This document shows positions 17,514 to 24,743 of a DNA stretch of 64,000 bases, piece after piece. This DNA comes from Sulfurimonas sp. (GTDB lineage: Bacteria > Campylobacterota > Campylobacteria > Campylobacterales > Sulfurimonadaceae). Where the stretch lies: the NCBI RefSeq assembly GCF_028714975.1, contig NZ_JAQTLH010000001.1, forward strand, positions 124,001 through 188,000. Reading direction: 5' to 3'. Under the pieces are notes generated by a model. The model made no database searches. It was not told the DNA's origin and was given only the letters and a program-made list of their open reading frames with translations. Numbering within the stretch: position 1 is the first letter of the stretch; every line of letters starts with the position of its first letter. The position numbers and the translations under genes are program-made.

Positions 17514-18086
17514 ATGTTAGATCCAATTTTACTAAGAGTTGCAAAAAGTGCGATAATGCGTAAGTTTGATAGCTCGTACATATTTGACGAAAAAAATTTG
17601 CTTGAGGCTTATCCGCCATTAAAAAAAGAGGGCGCAGCTTTTGTGACGCTAAAATATGATCATCATTTACGCGGCTGTATAGGTTCCATCATCGCACATC
17701 GTTCATTGTACGAGGATGTAGTTAACAATGCTGTATCGGCTGCATTTAATGACCCAAGATTTCATCATCTGCATGAAAATGAACTTTCGCATATTTGGGT
17801 TGAAGTCTCCGTTCTTACCGAACCGGAAATCTTAGAGTATGAAGATTTTAATGATTTGCTTCAAAAAGTAGAGCAGGGTGTTGACGGGCTTATCATAAAA
17901 CACGATATATATCAGGGAACTTTTTTGCCTCAAGTTTGGGAGCAGTTAAAAACGCCTAAAGAGTTTTTGGAACATTTAAGTATGAAAGCGGGTTTAAGCC
18001 CGTCCGTGTATGACCTGCATCCCGCTATATATAGATATCATGTTGAAGCAATAGAAGAGAAATTTGATGATATATTGCCGCTATAG
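17514..18086 (+). CDS. amrA: AMMECR1-domain protein (AmmeMemoRadiSam system protein A)
   Basis: A 190-residue AMMECR1 domain protein with the conserved core LRGCIGSI near residue 50, NAVSAAFNDPRF, and WVEVSVLTEPE. In many prokaryotes this protein is coded beside a MEMO1 homologue (protein B, the next gene here) and a radical SAM enzyme (protein S), forming the AmmeMemoRadiSam set whose reaction is not known. No radical SAM gene is present in this neighbourhood. A spaced AAAGGAA ribosome site precedes the ATG. Confidence 0.9.
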   Translation: MLDPILLRVAKSAIMRKFDSSYIFDEKNLLEAYPPLKKEGAAFVTLKYDHHLRGCIGSIIAHRSLYEDVVNNAVSAAFNDPRFHHLHENELSHIWVEVSVLTEPEILEYEDFNDLLQKVEQGVDGLIIKHDIYQGTFLPQVWEQLKTPKEFLEHLSMKAGLSPSVYDLHPAIYRYHVEAIEEKFDDILPL

Positions 18087-18109
18087 CGATAAAATCGTAG
18101 GAGTGTAAG

Positions 18110-18898
18110 ATGAAACGAAAGATGAATGTAAGCGGTGCTTTTTATCCGGGAAGAGCCGTCGAGATTGAGAGATATTTTGAACACTTTAGTACAATCTATG
18201 ATGAAGACAGCGTTTTGCCGAATATAAAAAGCAAAATAGTCATAGTTCCCCATGCCGGTTATGTCTACTCCGGATACAGCGCAAATGTAGCTTATAGGGT
18301 ATTGCAAAAGAGCAGAGTGAAAAAGTTTGTCGTAATCGGACCGTCGCATAAAGTTGCGTTTGAGGGGATATCTCTATGTGCATTTAGCTCGTATGAAACT
18401 CCTTTTGGAGATATAGAGTGTTCGGACTTTTTACTGCAAAGCCTAAAGGAGCAGTTTGATCTTCCATGTATCTTGCAAGCGCATGTCGAACATAGTACGG
18501 AGGTTCAATTTCCTTTCATAAAACACTATATTGAAGATGCCCAGATAGTAGAGTTGGTATATTCGCAAGTTGAAGCCGAGGCGTTATCAAAAGTTATAGA
18601 TTTTGTTTTAAAACATGATGATTGCGGTGTTATCATAAGCAGCGATTTAAGCCATTTTTACACTCTTAGCAATGCAGCTAGGTTGGACAATATCTGTTTA
18701 GAAGCAATCAAAAAAATGGATACGCATACGCTTCATGAAGGGTGTGAGGCTTGCGGGATGACGGGTATTGAAGCACTGCTTATAAGTGTTAAAAAAAAGG
18801 GTTTAGCTCCTCTTTTGCTTGATTATAGAACCAGTGCGGATGCAAGCGGCGATATGCATAGAGTAGTCGGGTATGTAAGCGCATGTTTTTATGAATAA
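18110..18898 (+). CDS. amrB: MEMO1-family protein (AmmeMemoRadiSam system protein B)
   Basis: A 262-residue MEMO1 homologue, related to extradiol dioxygenase LigB. Visible signatures: SGAFYPGRA at the N-terminus, VPHAGYVYSGYSA (near 44-56), VIGPSHK, HSTEVQFPFI, SSDLSHF and CGMTGIEALL. Human MEMO1 binds metal with His/Cys residues at these places, suggesting a metal site here too. It follows the AMMECR1 gene by 23 bases and overlaps the cupin gene by 8 bases, so the three are one operon. Confidence 0.92.
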   Translation: MKRKMNVSGAFYPGRAVEIERYFEHFSTIYDEDSVLPNIKSKIVIVPHAGYVYSGYSANVAYRVLQKSRVKKFVVIGPSHKVAFEGISLCAFSSYETPFGDIECSDFLLQSLKEQFDLPCILQAHVEHSTEVQFPFIKHYIEDAQIVELVYSQVEAEALSKVIDFVLKHDDCGVIISSDLSHFYTLSNAARLDNICLEAIKKMDTHTLHEGCEACGMTGIEALLISVKKKGLAPLLLDYRTSADASGDMHRVVGYVSACFYE

Positions 18899-19205
18899 AA
18901 ATATATTTCAAAATATTCCAAAGCCTTGCGAAAATGAGTTTTTTGAAGAGCTTATTTTAAAAAATGGAGTAAAAGTAGAGAGAATTGTCTCTTTCGGGCA
19001 CACGACGACAGAGTTTGAGTGGTATGACCAAGAGAGTGATGAATGGGTAGTTTTGCTTCAGGGAGAAGCAGTACTCTCTTTTTTAGACGAAAGCGATGTA
19101 AGAATGAAAGCCGGAGATTATATAAATATACCGGCTCATAAAAAACATAGAGTATCATGGACAAAGCCGGATGAAGAGACTATCTGGTTAGCCGTGCATT
19201 ATTAA
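18891..19205 (+). CDS. Small cupin-domain protein
   Basis: A 104-residue single-domain cupin. Cupin motif 1 is around SDEWVVLLQGEAVLSF (residues 47-62, with Glu48 as a possible ligand) and motif 2 is KAGDYINIPAHKKHRV with two histidines. The fold probably binds one metal; the ligand or reaction is unknown. It overlaps the MEMO1 gene by 8 bases, pointing to joint expression. Confidence 0.85.
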   Translation: MNKNIFQNIPKPCENEFFEELILKNGVKVERIVSFGHTTTEFEWYDQESDEWVVLLQGEAVLSFLDESDVRMKAGDYINIPAHKKHRVSWTKPDEETIWLAVHY

Positions 19206-19253
19206 GATGTATAAAAATTAGGTAAAATGCCGAATTAAAAAATTAGATTATAA

Positions 19254-19301
19254 ATGACCAAAGGAAATGCCCTTGTGGTGCAAGTTTGGAATAAGGATTG
19301 A
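19254..19301 (+). other. Possible 15-codon leader ORF before the DUF475 gene
   Basis: ATG at 19254 opens a 15-codon frame ending TGA at 19299-19301, 4 bases before the TTG start I prefer for the next gene. It starts with the same codons (ATG ACC) as the leader ORF before the CNNM gene 1.1 kb on. It has no clear ribosome site, so this is weak. Confidence 0.25.
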
Positions 19302-19305
19302 TATA

Positions 19306-20340
19306 TTGAAACATTTTAGGCTCTCTTTTATTTTTACAATTATATGTTTGCTTATCGCCGGAGTGTGGGGGTATAAGTTTGGAGGTTTGGTTAACGCCGT
19401 AAATTTAATGTTTATAGCGTTGATTCTCGGACTTATGGAGGTATCTCTCTCTTTTGATAATGCCGTCGTAAATGCTTCTATCTTAAAAACTTGGGATGAG
19501 CATTGGAAAAAACTCTTCTTAACGGTCGGTATAGTGGTTGCGGTTTTTGGGATGAGACTCCTTTTTCCACTTGTGATTGTGGCTCAAACTGCTGATTTGG
19601 GACTTTTAGAAGTTTGGAACTTAGCACTTGATAATCCTGTAGAATATTCTAACAAGCTTGTTGCTCATCATGCCGAAATATCTGCTTTTGGAGGGATGTT
19701 TTTACTGCTTGTTTTTCTTAACTTTATGCTTGATGAAGAGAAGAGCGTTCATTGGTTTGAAGCGCTTGAAGAGAAGTTGGGATTGCTTGGAAAGATTGAA
19801 GCCATCTCTATTTTTATAGCGATTGTAATTTTAATGATTTTTAGCTCTTTTATTGGGCAAGAGAGCAAATTAGTCGTGCTAAGTGCGGGACTATGGGGGA
19901 TTGTTATATATGTAGGCGTTGATATTATCGGAGTTATTTTAGAGAAGGAAGAGGATGATCCTTCTCTTGCCGATGTTGTAAAAAGAGGGAGTGTAGGCAG
20001 CTTTTTATATTTAGAAGTTTTGGATGCATCTTTTTCTTTTGACGGCGTAATAGGCGCTTTTGCCATAACAAAAGATATAGTAGCCATTATGCTGGGTCTT
20101 GGAATCGGAGCAATGTTTGTGAGATCTTTGACTATATATCTGGTTGAAAAAGGAACGCTTGACGAGTATGTATATCTGGAACACGGTGCACATTATGCTA
20201 TAGGAATATTGGCTCTTATTATGCTCTTTGGTATGGAATTTCATATACCTGAAGTATTTACCGGACTTATCGGTATAGCTTTTATAGTGTTATCGTTATG
20301 GTCTTCGGTTAAAAAAATAGAGCTTGAAACAAAGCAGTAA
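19306..20340 (+). CDS. DUF475/TerC-like integral membrane protein
   Basis: A membrane protein of DUF475, related to TerC, with roughly nine hydrophobic segments. Residues such as SLSFDNAVVNAS (near 37-48 from the TTG) and LDASFSFDGVIGAF carry the acidic pairs in membrane segments typical of TerC-like metal or tellurium resistance proteins. I prefer TTG 19306 (344 residues), where AAGGAT is well spaced; an in-frame ATG at 19267 adds 13 polar residues and its ribosome site is almost touching. Substrate unknown; metal export is inference from the superfamily. Confidence 0.8.
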   Translation: MKHFRLSFIFTIICLLIAGVWGYKFGGLVNAVNLMFIALILGLMEVSLSFDNAVVNASILKTWDEHWKKLFLTVGIVVAVFGMRLLFPLVIVAQTADLGLLEVWNLALDNPVEYSNKLVAHHAEISAFGGMFLLLVFLNFMLDEEKSVHWFEALEEKLGLLGKIEAISIFIAIVILMIFSSFIGQESKLVVLSAGLWGIVIYVGVDIIGVILEKEEDDPSLADVVKRGSVGSFLYLEVLDASFSFDGVIGAFAITKDIVAIMLGLGIGAMFVRSLTIYLVEKGTLDEYVYLEHGAHYAIGILALIMLFGMEFHIPEVFTGLIGIAFIVLSLWSSVKKIELETKQ

Positions 20341-20351
20341 TTGAAATATGC

Positions 20352-20357
20352 TATAAT
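20352..20357 (+). promoter_or_regulatory. -10 box of the CNNM leader transcript
   Basis: Perfect TATAAT 30 bases before the leader ORF start, giving an expected transcript start near 20364 and a short 5' end before the leader ribosome site (AAGGA, 20374-20378). Confidence 0.6.
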
Positions 20358-20386
20358 ACTGCCATAAAAAATAAAGGAATTTTATA

Positions 20387-20449
20387 ATGACCCAAAGCGA
20401 CCCCGCCTCGCAAAGTTTTAACCATGCTGACATAGGAATGTGCCTATGA
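20387..20449 (+). CDS. 20-codon leader ORF coupled to the CNNM gene
   Basis: ATG 20387 has AAGGA 8 bases upstream and a TATAAT box before that. The frame runs 20 codons (begins MTQSDPASQS, ends ADIGMCL) and stops at TGA 20447-20449, overlapping the ATG of the membrane protein gene as ATGA. Because the SD and start of the large gene are in a hairpin, translating this leader would open it. I know no family for the peptide; its sequence may matter less than the act of translation. Confidence 0.55.
   Translation: MTQSDPASQSFNHADIGMCL
20431..20448 (+). promoter_or_regulatory. Hairpin hiding the ribosome site and start codon of the CNNM gene
   Basis: CATAGG (20431-20436) pairs perfectly with CCTATG (20443-20448) around a 6-base loop. 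The left arm holds the AGG of the ribosome site and the right arm holds the ATG at 20446. The leader ORF reads straight through it. Confidence 0.6.
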
Positions 20450-21522
20450 CACTATTGATAATTTATCTCTCAATCGCTCTCTTGATATCGTTTATGTGTT
20501 CCGGTTTGGAAGCAGTTTTACTCTCAAGCACCAATTCGTATGTTGAAAGCTTGTCTAAAGATCATAATGAAGATTTAGTCAACAAAATCAAAAGATTAAA
20601 AGCAGACATAGACAAACCAATCTCATCAATTTTAACAGTAAACACTTTTGCCCACACTATGGGTGCAGCAGGTGTAGGTGCTCAAGCTCAGATTGTTTTT
20701 GGTGATGAGTGGCAAACACTTATTGCTTTTATCGTGACGCTGCTTATATTATATTTTTCAGAGATTATTCCTAAAACATACGGTGTTTTGTATTGGAAAA
20801 AATTGCTGATTCCATCGGCTCATTTGATCTCGTTTTTAGTGGCTATTACTACGCCTTTTACATGGTTTTCTTCGTTTTTAACAAACTCTATTTCAAAAAA
20901 TAAAAAACATCAAAGCAGTTTTTCGCGAGATGAGATTATGGCAGTTGTTGCTCTGGGTGAAAAAGAGGGAACTATCCTTAGTAAAGAGAGTGACCTTATT
21001 GAAAATCTTTTAAAACTAAAAAATATTAAAGCTAAAGATATTATGACTCCAAGAAGTGTTGTTTTTGCTATGTCTGCTTCTACGACGATAGAAGATGCCA
21101 TAGAAGACGACCGAATGTATATCCATTCGCGTATACCTATTTTTAGGGAGACTCTTGATGATGTCGTCGGTATTGTTTTTAATCAGCGAATCCTTGAAGA
21201 GAGCAATGAAGATAATGACAATATTACTTTAGAGAGCATCTCGCATGAAGTGCATATGGTGTCTGAAAATCTTCCTGTTCCAAATCTTATAGACCAGTTT
21301 GTAAAACGAAAAACACACCTTTTTATAGTGTATGACAACTATGGACAAACGGTAGGCGTCGTTACTCTTGAGGATGCCATTGAGACTCTTTTGGGTGTTG
21401 AAATCGTAGATGAGATGGATGAGATCGAAGATATGCAGGTTTTTGCAAAAGATAGAAGCAAACAGTTTCAAGACCGTATGAAAATTGAGAGAAAAAAACT
21501 TGAAAAAGCTAAGCTTGCTTAG
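20446..21522 (+). CDS. CNNM/CBS-domain membrane transporter (CorC/HlyC-like)
   Basis: A 358-residue protein: CNNM transmembrane domain (about 1-170, four hydrophobic segments, SEIIPKTYG) then two CBS domains (DIMTPRSVVFAM at about 199, and a second near 265-320 with FIVYDNYGQTVGVVTLEDAIE). Relatives export or sense Mg2+ or other divalent metals. It lacks the C-terminal CorC_HlyC domain of longer members and ends in a charged helix. I chose ATG 20446 (AGGAA 7 bases upstream) over GTG 20440. It is preceded by an overlapping leader ORF and a start-sequestering hairpin, so it is probably controlled at translation. Confidence 0.88.
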   Translation: MTLLIIYLSIALLISFMCSGLEAVLLSSTNSYVESLSKDHNEDLVNKIKRLKADIDKPISSILTVNTFAHTMGAAGVGAQAQIVFGDEWQTLIAFIVTLLILYFSEIIPKTYGVLYWKKLLIPSAHLISFLVAITTPFTWFSSFLTNSISKNKKHQSSFSRDEIMAVVALGEKEGTILSKESDLIENLLKLKNIKAKDIMTPRSVVFAMSASTTIEDAIEDDRMYIHSRIPIFRETLDDVVGIVFNQRILEESNEDNDNITLESISHEVHMVSENLPVPNLIDQFVKRKTHLFIVYDNYGQTVGVVTLEDAIETLLGVEIVDEMDEIEDMQVFAKDRSKQFQDRMKIERKKLEKAKLA

Positions 21523-21533
21523 TGGAGAAGAGC

Positions 21534-22388
21534 ATGGTTAAAGTAAGCGCAATTCAGATGAGTATGAGCGAAGATAAAGTCTCAAATGTCGATAAAGCAG
21601 AAGCATTAGCAAGAGAAGCTTCAAAAAACGGCGCACAAATCATACTTTTACCTGAACTTTTTGAGGGTTTTTACTTCTGTAAAGATATGGATGAAAAATA
21701 TTTCTCGTGGGCAAAAGAGAGAGAAGGCAATAAACTTATCGAGAGATTTAGCAACTTGGCAAAAGAGTTAAAAGCCGTTATCTTGATTAGCTATTTTGAA
21801 AAGAGTGATGAGGGATACTTTAACTCTTTGGTTGTTGCGGATGCAGACGGCCGCGTTATGGACAACTACCGTAAGACTCATATTCCCGATGGTCCCGGAT
21901 ATGAAGAGAAATTTTATTTTAAACCTGGGAACAGCGGTTTTAAGGTTTATGATACCGCTTATGCCAAAATAGGCGTGGGAATTTGCTGGGATCAATGGTT
22001 TTGTGAAACGGCAAGGGCTTTGACGCTTATGGGTGCGGAGATTATTTTTTATCCCACAGCTATCGGAAGCGAGCCTGAGATAGGACTTGACTCTAAAGAG
22101 CATTGGCAAAGAGTTCAGATGGGACACGCTGCGACAAATACCGTTCCCGTTGTTGTAGCAAACCGCATAGGTGAAGAAAAAGGCGATACATGTACGCTTA
22201 ATTTTTACGGCTCATCATTTATAACGGACTATACAGGTGCAAAAATCGCCGAGGCCTCAAGAGATAAAGAGGAGATAATCTACGCCGAGTTTGACATCCA
22301 AGAGAACCAAAAACAGAGACACTACTGGGGACTTATAAGGGATAGGCAGCCAAAAGCGTATAGTAATATTTGCGATATCAATAACTGA
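21534..22388 (+). CDS. aguB: N-carbamoylputrescine amidohydrolase
   Basis: A nitrilase-superfamily enzyme that makes putrescine from N-carbamoylputrescine in the agmatine route of polyamine synthesis. The start is ATG 21534 with GGAGAAG upstream, giving 284 residues; an in-frame GTG at 21522 is less likely. The catalytic triad is E41 (LLPELFEG), K114 (YRKTHIPDGPGY) and C151 (GVGICWDQWF). The segment FYPTAIGSEP is typical of AguB. No aguA is adjacent. Confidence 0.93.
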   Translation: MVKVSAIQMSMSEDKVSNVDKAEALAREASKNGAQIILLPELFEGFYFCKDMDEKYFSWAKEREGNKLIERFSNLAKELKAVILISYFEKSDEGYFNSLVVADADGRVMDNYRKTHIPDGPGYEEKFYFKPGNSGFKVYDTAYAKIGVGICWDQWFCETARALTLMGAEIIFYPTAIGSEPEIGLDSKEHWQRVQMGHAATNTVPVVVANRIGEEKGDTCTLNFYGSSFITDYTGAKIAEASRDKEEIIYAEFDIQENQKQRHYWGLIRDRQPKAYSNICDINN

Positions 22389-22396
22389 TAATTTAC

Positions 22397-22402
22397 TATA
22401 AT
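22397..22402 (+). promoter_or_regulatory. -10 box for the DUF2780 gene
   Basis: TATAAT 28 bases before the start, with AGGGGA as ribosome site between. Confidence 0.45.
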
Positions 22403-22430
22403 CTATAAAATAGACAAAAAAGGGGAAAAT

Positions 22431-22901
22431 ATGAGAAAAATACAAATTTCGTCACTTTTGGTTTTAAGCTTGTTTGCAACACAATCTTTTGCGCTTGATA
22501 TGGGTTCGATGTTAAAGTCGGTTGCTCCTATAGCTGTAGATAGTGTTGCGCAAACTCAAAGTGTTAAAGATAGTGCTCTTTTAAACTCTTTAAGCTCTTT
22601 GGGCGTAACACCGGCTCAAGCGGCAGGCGGTACGGCAGTCCTTCTAAATAGTGCAAAAACCAAGATGGAACCGAGTCAATTTTCGACACTGACAAAACAA
22701 ACTCCTGATCTTAATGATATTTTAAGTAGTGGAACTGCCGCTTCGTCACTATTGGGCGGTGCGAGTGTTGGAGATCAATTTAAGGGTTTAGGAATGAACT
22801 CTTCAATGATTGGTCAATTTACTCCGATAATACTTAATTATGCAAAAGGGTATGTCTCTCCTGAAATAGCAGCGGCACTTTCCGCAGCACTATCTTTTTA
22901 A
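22431..22901 (+). CDS. Exported DUF2780-like protein
   Basis: A 156-residue protein with a clear signal peptide (cleavage expected after SFA, about residue 21). The mature part is Ser/Ala/Leu-rich; LGVTPAQAAGGTAVLLNSAK near 57-76 and the closing YVSPEIAAALSAAL resemble DUF2780 (VcgC/VcgE) proteins, of unknown function in the periplasm or outside. It has its own -10 box and likely forms a single-gene unit. Confidence 0.7.
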   Translation: MRKIQISSLLVLSLFATQSFALDMGSMLKSVAPIAVDSVAQTQSVKDSALLNSLSSLGVTPAQAAGGTAVLLNSAKTKMEPSQFSTLTKQTPDLNDILSSGTAASSLLGGASVGDQFKGLGMNSSMIGQFTPIILNYAKGYVSPEIAAALSAALSF

Positions 22902-22981
22902 AAGAATCTACTTTTTATCAACATAAAAATTGGAACTGTTATTGCTTTAAATAGCAAAACAGTACAAAAAAGGTTATGTTG

Positions 22982-23785
22982 ATGGAGATCGTATTAAGAA
23001 ATAATCTTATTCTTGTTACTACCGACTTTGATACATTAAATACCCAGTGGATGAAAGAATTTTTAAACAATCATTCAAGAGGTATGCTTTTTTTACCAAA
23101 AGCCGTAATGGTATTTAGAAATGAAACTTTATCAGAGTCAAGAGAAGAGTTTATAAAAGAGTTAAGCCAGTATCATGCCTCAAAACACGACTTCTCTCAC
23201 GAGTTTTTCCTGCGTTCAATGTTAAAATTTGGAAATCAGCCCATTAGAATAGAGCTAAAGAGAGATGAAGAGCCGCAAAATGTCAAAGTCAATCTTTATG
23301 CCTACAACAGCGATACGGTACTGATTACTCTTGATTATCCAAACTCATGGGTTTTAAGCTATCTTCGTTCCCAGCTTGAAGTTTATGTAGAGAGAGGAAC
23401 GGATACATCTTTGGTTCTTGATGTCTCTGATTATAGAGCAAAAGCCAGATTGGAGAGAGCTCTAAATAAACGCCATGTCCTACACTATCAAATAAGCTAT
23501 AGTTATAATAACCGTTTTATTAGCAAACTATATAGTGATTTTGCAAACTTTAGTTTTGGAACTCTTTGCAGGGATGAAGAGGATACTCAAAAAAACTATT
23601 TTTATACTGTTTTACAGTGTCCAATCGGAGCTAGCCAAGACGCTATAAAAGATAGTTATAAGAGGCTGGCAAAAGCTTATCATCCGGATAAAATCCTACA
23701 AGAATCTCCACATATGGTAAAGCGTTACACTCAAAAATTTCAACAGTTACAAGAGGCATATTCTGCACTTCGAGTAGTCAGTTAA
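22982..23785 (+). CDS. Protein with C-terminal J domain
   Basis: A 267-residue protein. The first 200 residues match no domain I know. The last 70 are a J domain with the H234-P-D236 tripeptide (KAYHPDK), so it can stimulate a DnaK-type chaperone. Three starts are close together (ATG 22976, TTG 22979, ATG 22982); AAAAGG is best spaced for 22982. J domains at the C-terminus after an unknown domain occur in Campylobacter, so this looks like a phylum-specific co-chaperone. It is convergent with, and overlaps by 8 bases, the DUF234 gene. Confidence 0.82.
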   Translation: MEIVLRNNLILVTTDFDTLNTQWMKEFLNNHSRGMLFLPKAVMVFRNETLSESREEFIKELSQYHASKHDFSHEFFLRSMLKFGNQPIRIELKRDEEPQNVKVNLYAYNSDTVLITLDYPNSWVLSYLRSQLEVYVERGTDTSLVLDVSDYRAKARLERALNKRHVLHYQISYSYNNRFISKLYSDFANFSFGTLCRDEEDTQKNYFYTVLQCPIGASQDAIKDSYKRLAKAYHPDKILQESPHMVKRYTQKFQQLQEAYSALRVVS

Positions 23786-24731
23786 ACGCATCTTTAAAAA
23801 GTTCTTCCCTCGGCTCATCTTTTTTTATATTTTTCAAAAGTGCGTTAAAATCATTTGCCGTGTATAGTGCCAATTTTTTGCCTTGGTCTTTTGATAACTC
23901 TTTTGAGAAGCCTCTTTTTGAAAATATAACAATTTGAGTCGGCTCAATCTGCAGTTTTTCGCACTTCTCTACGATTCTGTGCCACTCGCTTTTGTTTACT
24001 TTGTGGTTTGTCCACTTGCACTCCGCAACATAAATTTTTTCATCTTTTGTTATCGTAAGTATATCTATCTCGACATTCGCATCCCAGTAACTGCCTGAAC
24101 TAAGGATTTGCGAATCTCTGAGATTATAATTTAGAAGAATCTCGGATAGTTCTTCAAAAACCAGACTTGTATAACCATTTTGTCTTATCTGAAAATCTTT
24201 AAAAAACTCATCATATTCGCCTTGTTCTATTTTTTTTGCATTCGGAGCTATAAAGTAGAACCAAAATCTTATAAAAGGGTGCGTGAAAAGCACTTTATGA
24301 GATATTCTATGTCTTGCAATCTCTCTTTTTAGTTTGCCGTTTGGGTTGAGGCTGCGTGCGGGTTCTTCTCTTGAGAACTCTATTTGAATCAGCCCTTTTT
24401 GCACAAGATAGTTTAAAGCGCTTCCGCCGTTTGCATTGTTAAGACCTGCTCTGTTAAATGCTGAGAAAATCTTTCTATCACCCACCGCTAAAGCATGTAG
24501 AAGTCGTAAGCACTCCCTGTTTGCTAAGGTTAAATCTTCTATTTTCTTATTTATTGTTTTGTAATTCTTAAGTATGAGCTCTTTTATTAAAAAAGTTATC
24601 TCTTTGGTGGTATCTATCTCCCAGCCAAGTCCTCCAAACACCGCAAAGTACTCAATCTGCACTTCCATGTCATCGGGATAATTTCTTGCATAAAATGAAC
24701 GAAATTGTTCTAATAGTTTGTTTTTTAACAT
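23778..24731 (-). CDS. Stand-alone DUF234 (PD-(D/E)XK-like) protein
   Basis: A 317-residue protein whose middle is a winged-helix-like region (ALNYLVQKGLIQIEF) and whose C-terminus is DUF234 with a nuclease-like core EIDILT...EKIYVAECKW (Asp, then E-x-K). DUF234 is normally the tail of archaeal-type P-loop ATPases of about 450 residues. No Walker A motif is present here, so only the tail and linker remain. It may be a nuclease by itself or a decayed ATPase. It lies 12 bases downstream of the polymerase gene on the same strand. Confidence 0.7.
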   Translation of the reverse strand: MLKNKLLEQFRSFYARNYPDDMEVQIEYFAVFGGLGWEIDTTKEITFLIKELILKNYKTINKKIEDLTLANRECLRLLHALAVGDRKIFSAFNRAGLNNANGGSALNYLVQKGLIQIEFSREEPARSLNPNGKLKREIARHRISHKVLFTHPFIRFWFYFIAPNAKKIEQGEYDEFFKDFQIRQNGYTSLVFEELSEILLNYNLRDSQILSSGSYWDANVEIDILTITKDEKIYVAECKWTNHKVNKSEWHRIVEKCEKLQIEPTQIVIFSKRGFSKELSKDQGKKLALYTANDFNALLKNIKKDEPREELFKDAFN

Positions 24732-24743
24732 AAATTTATTTTA

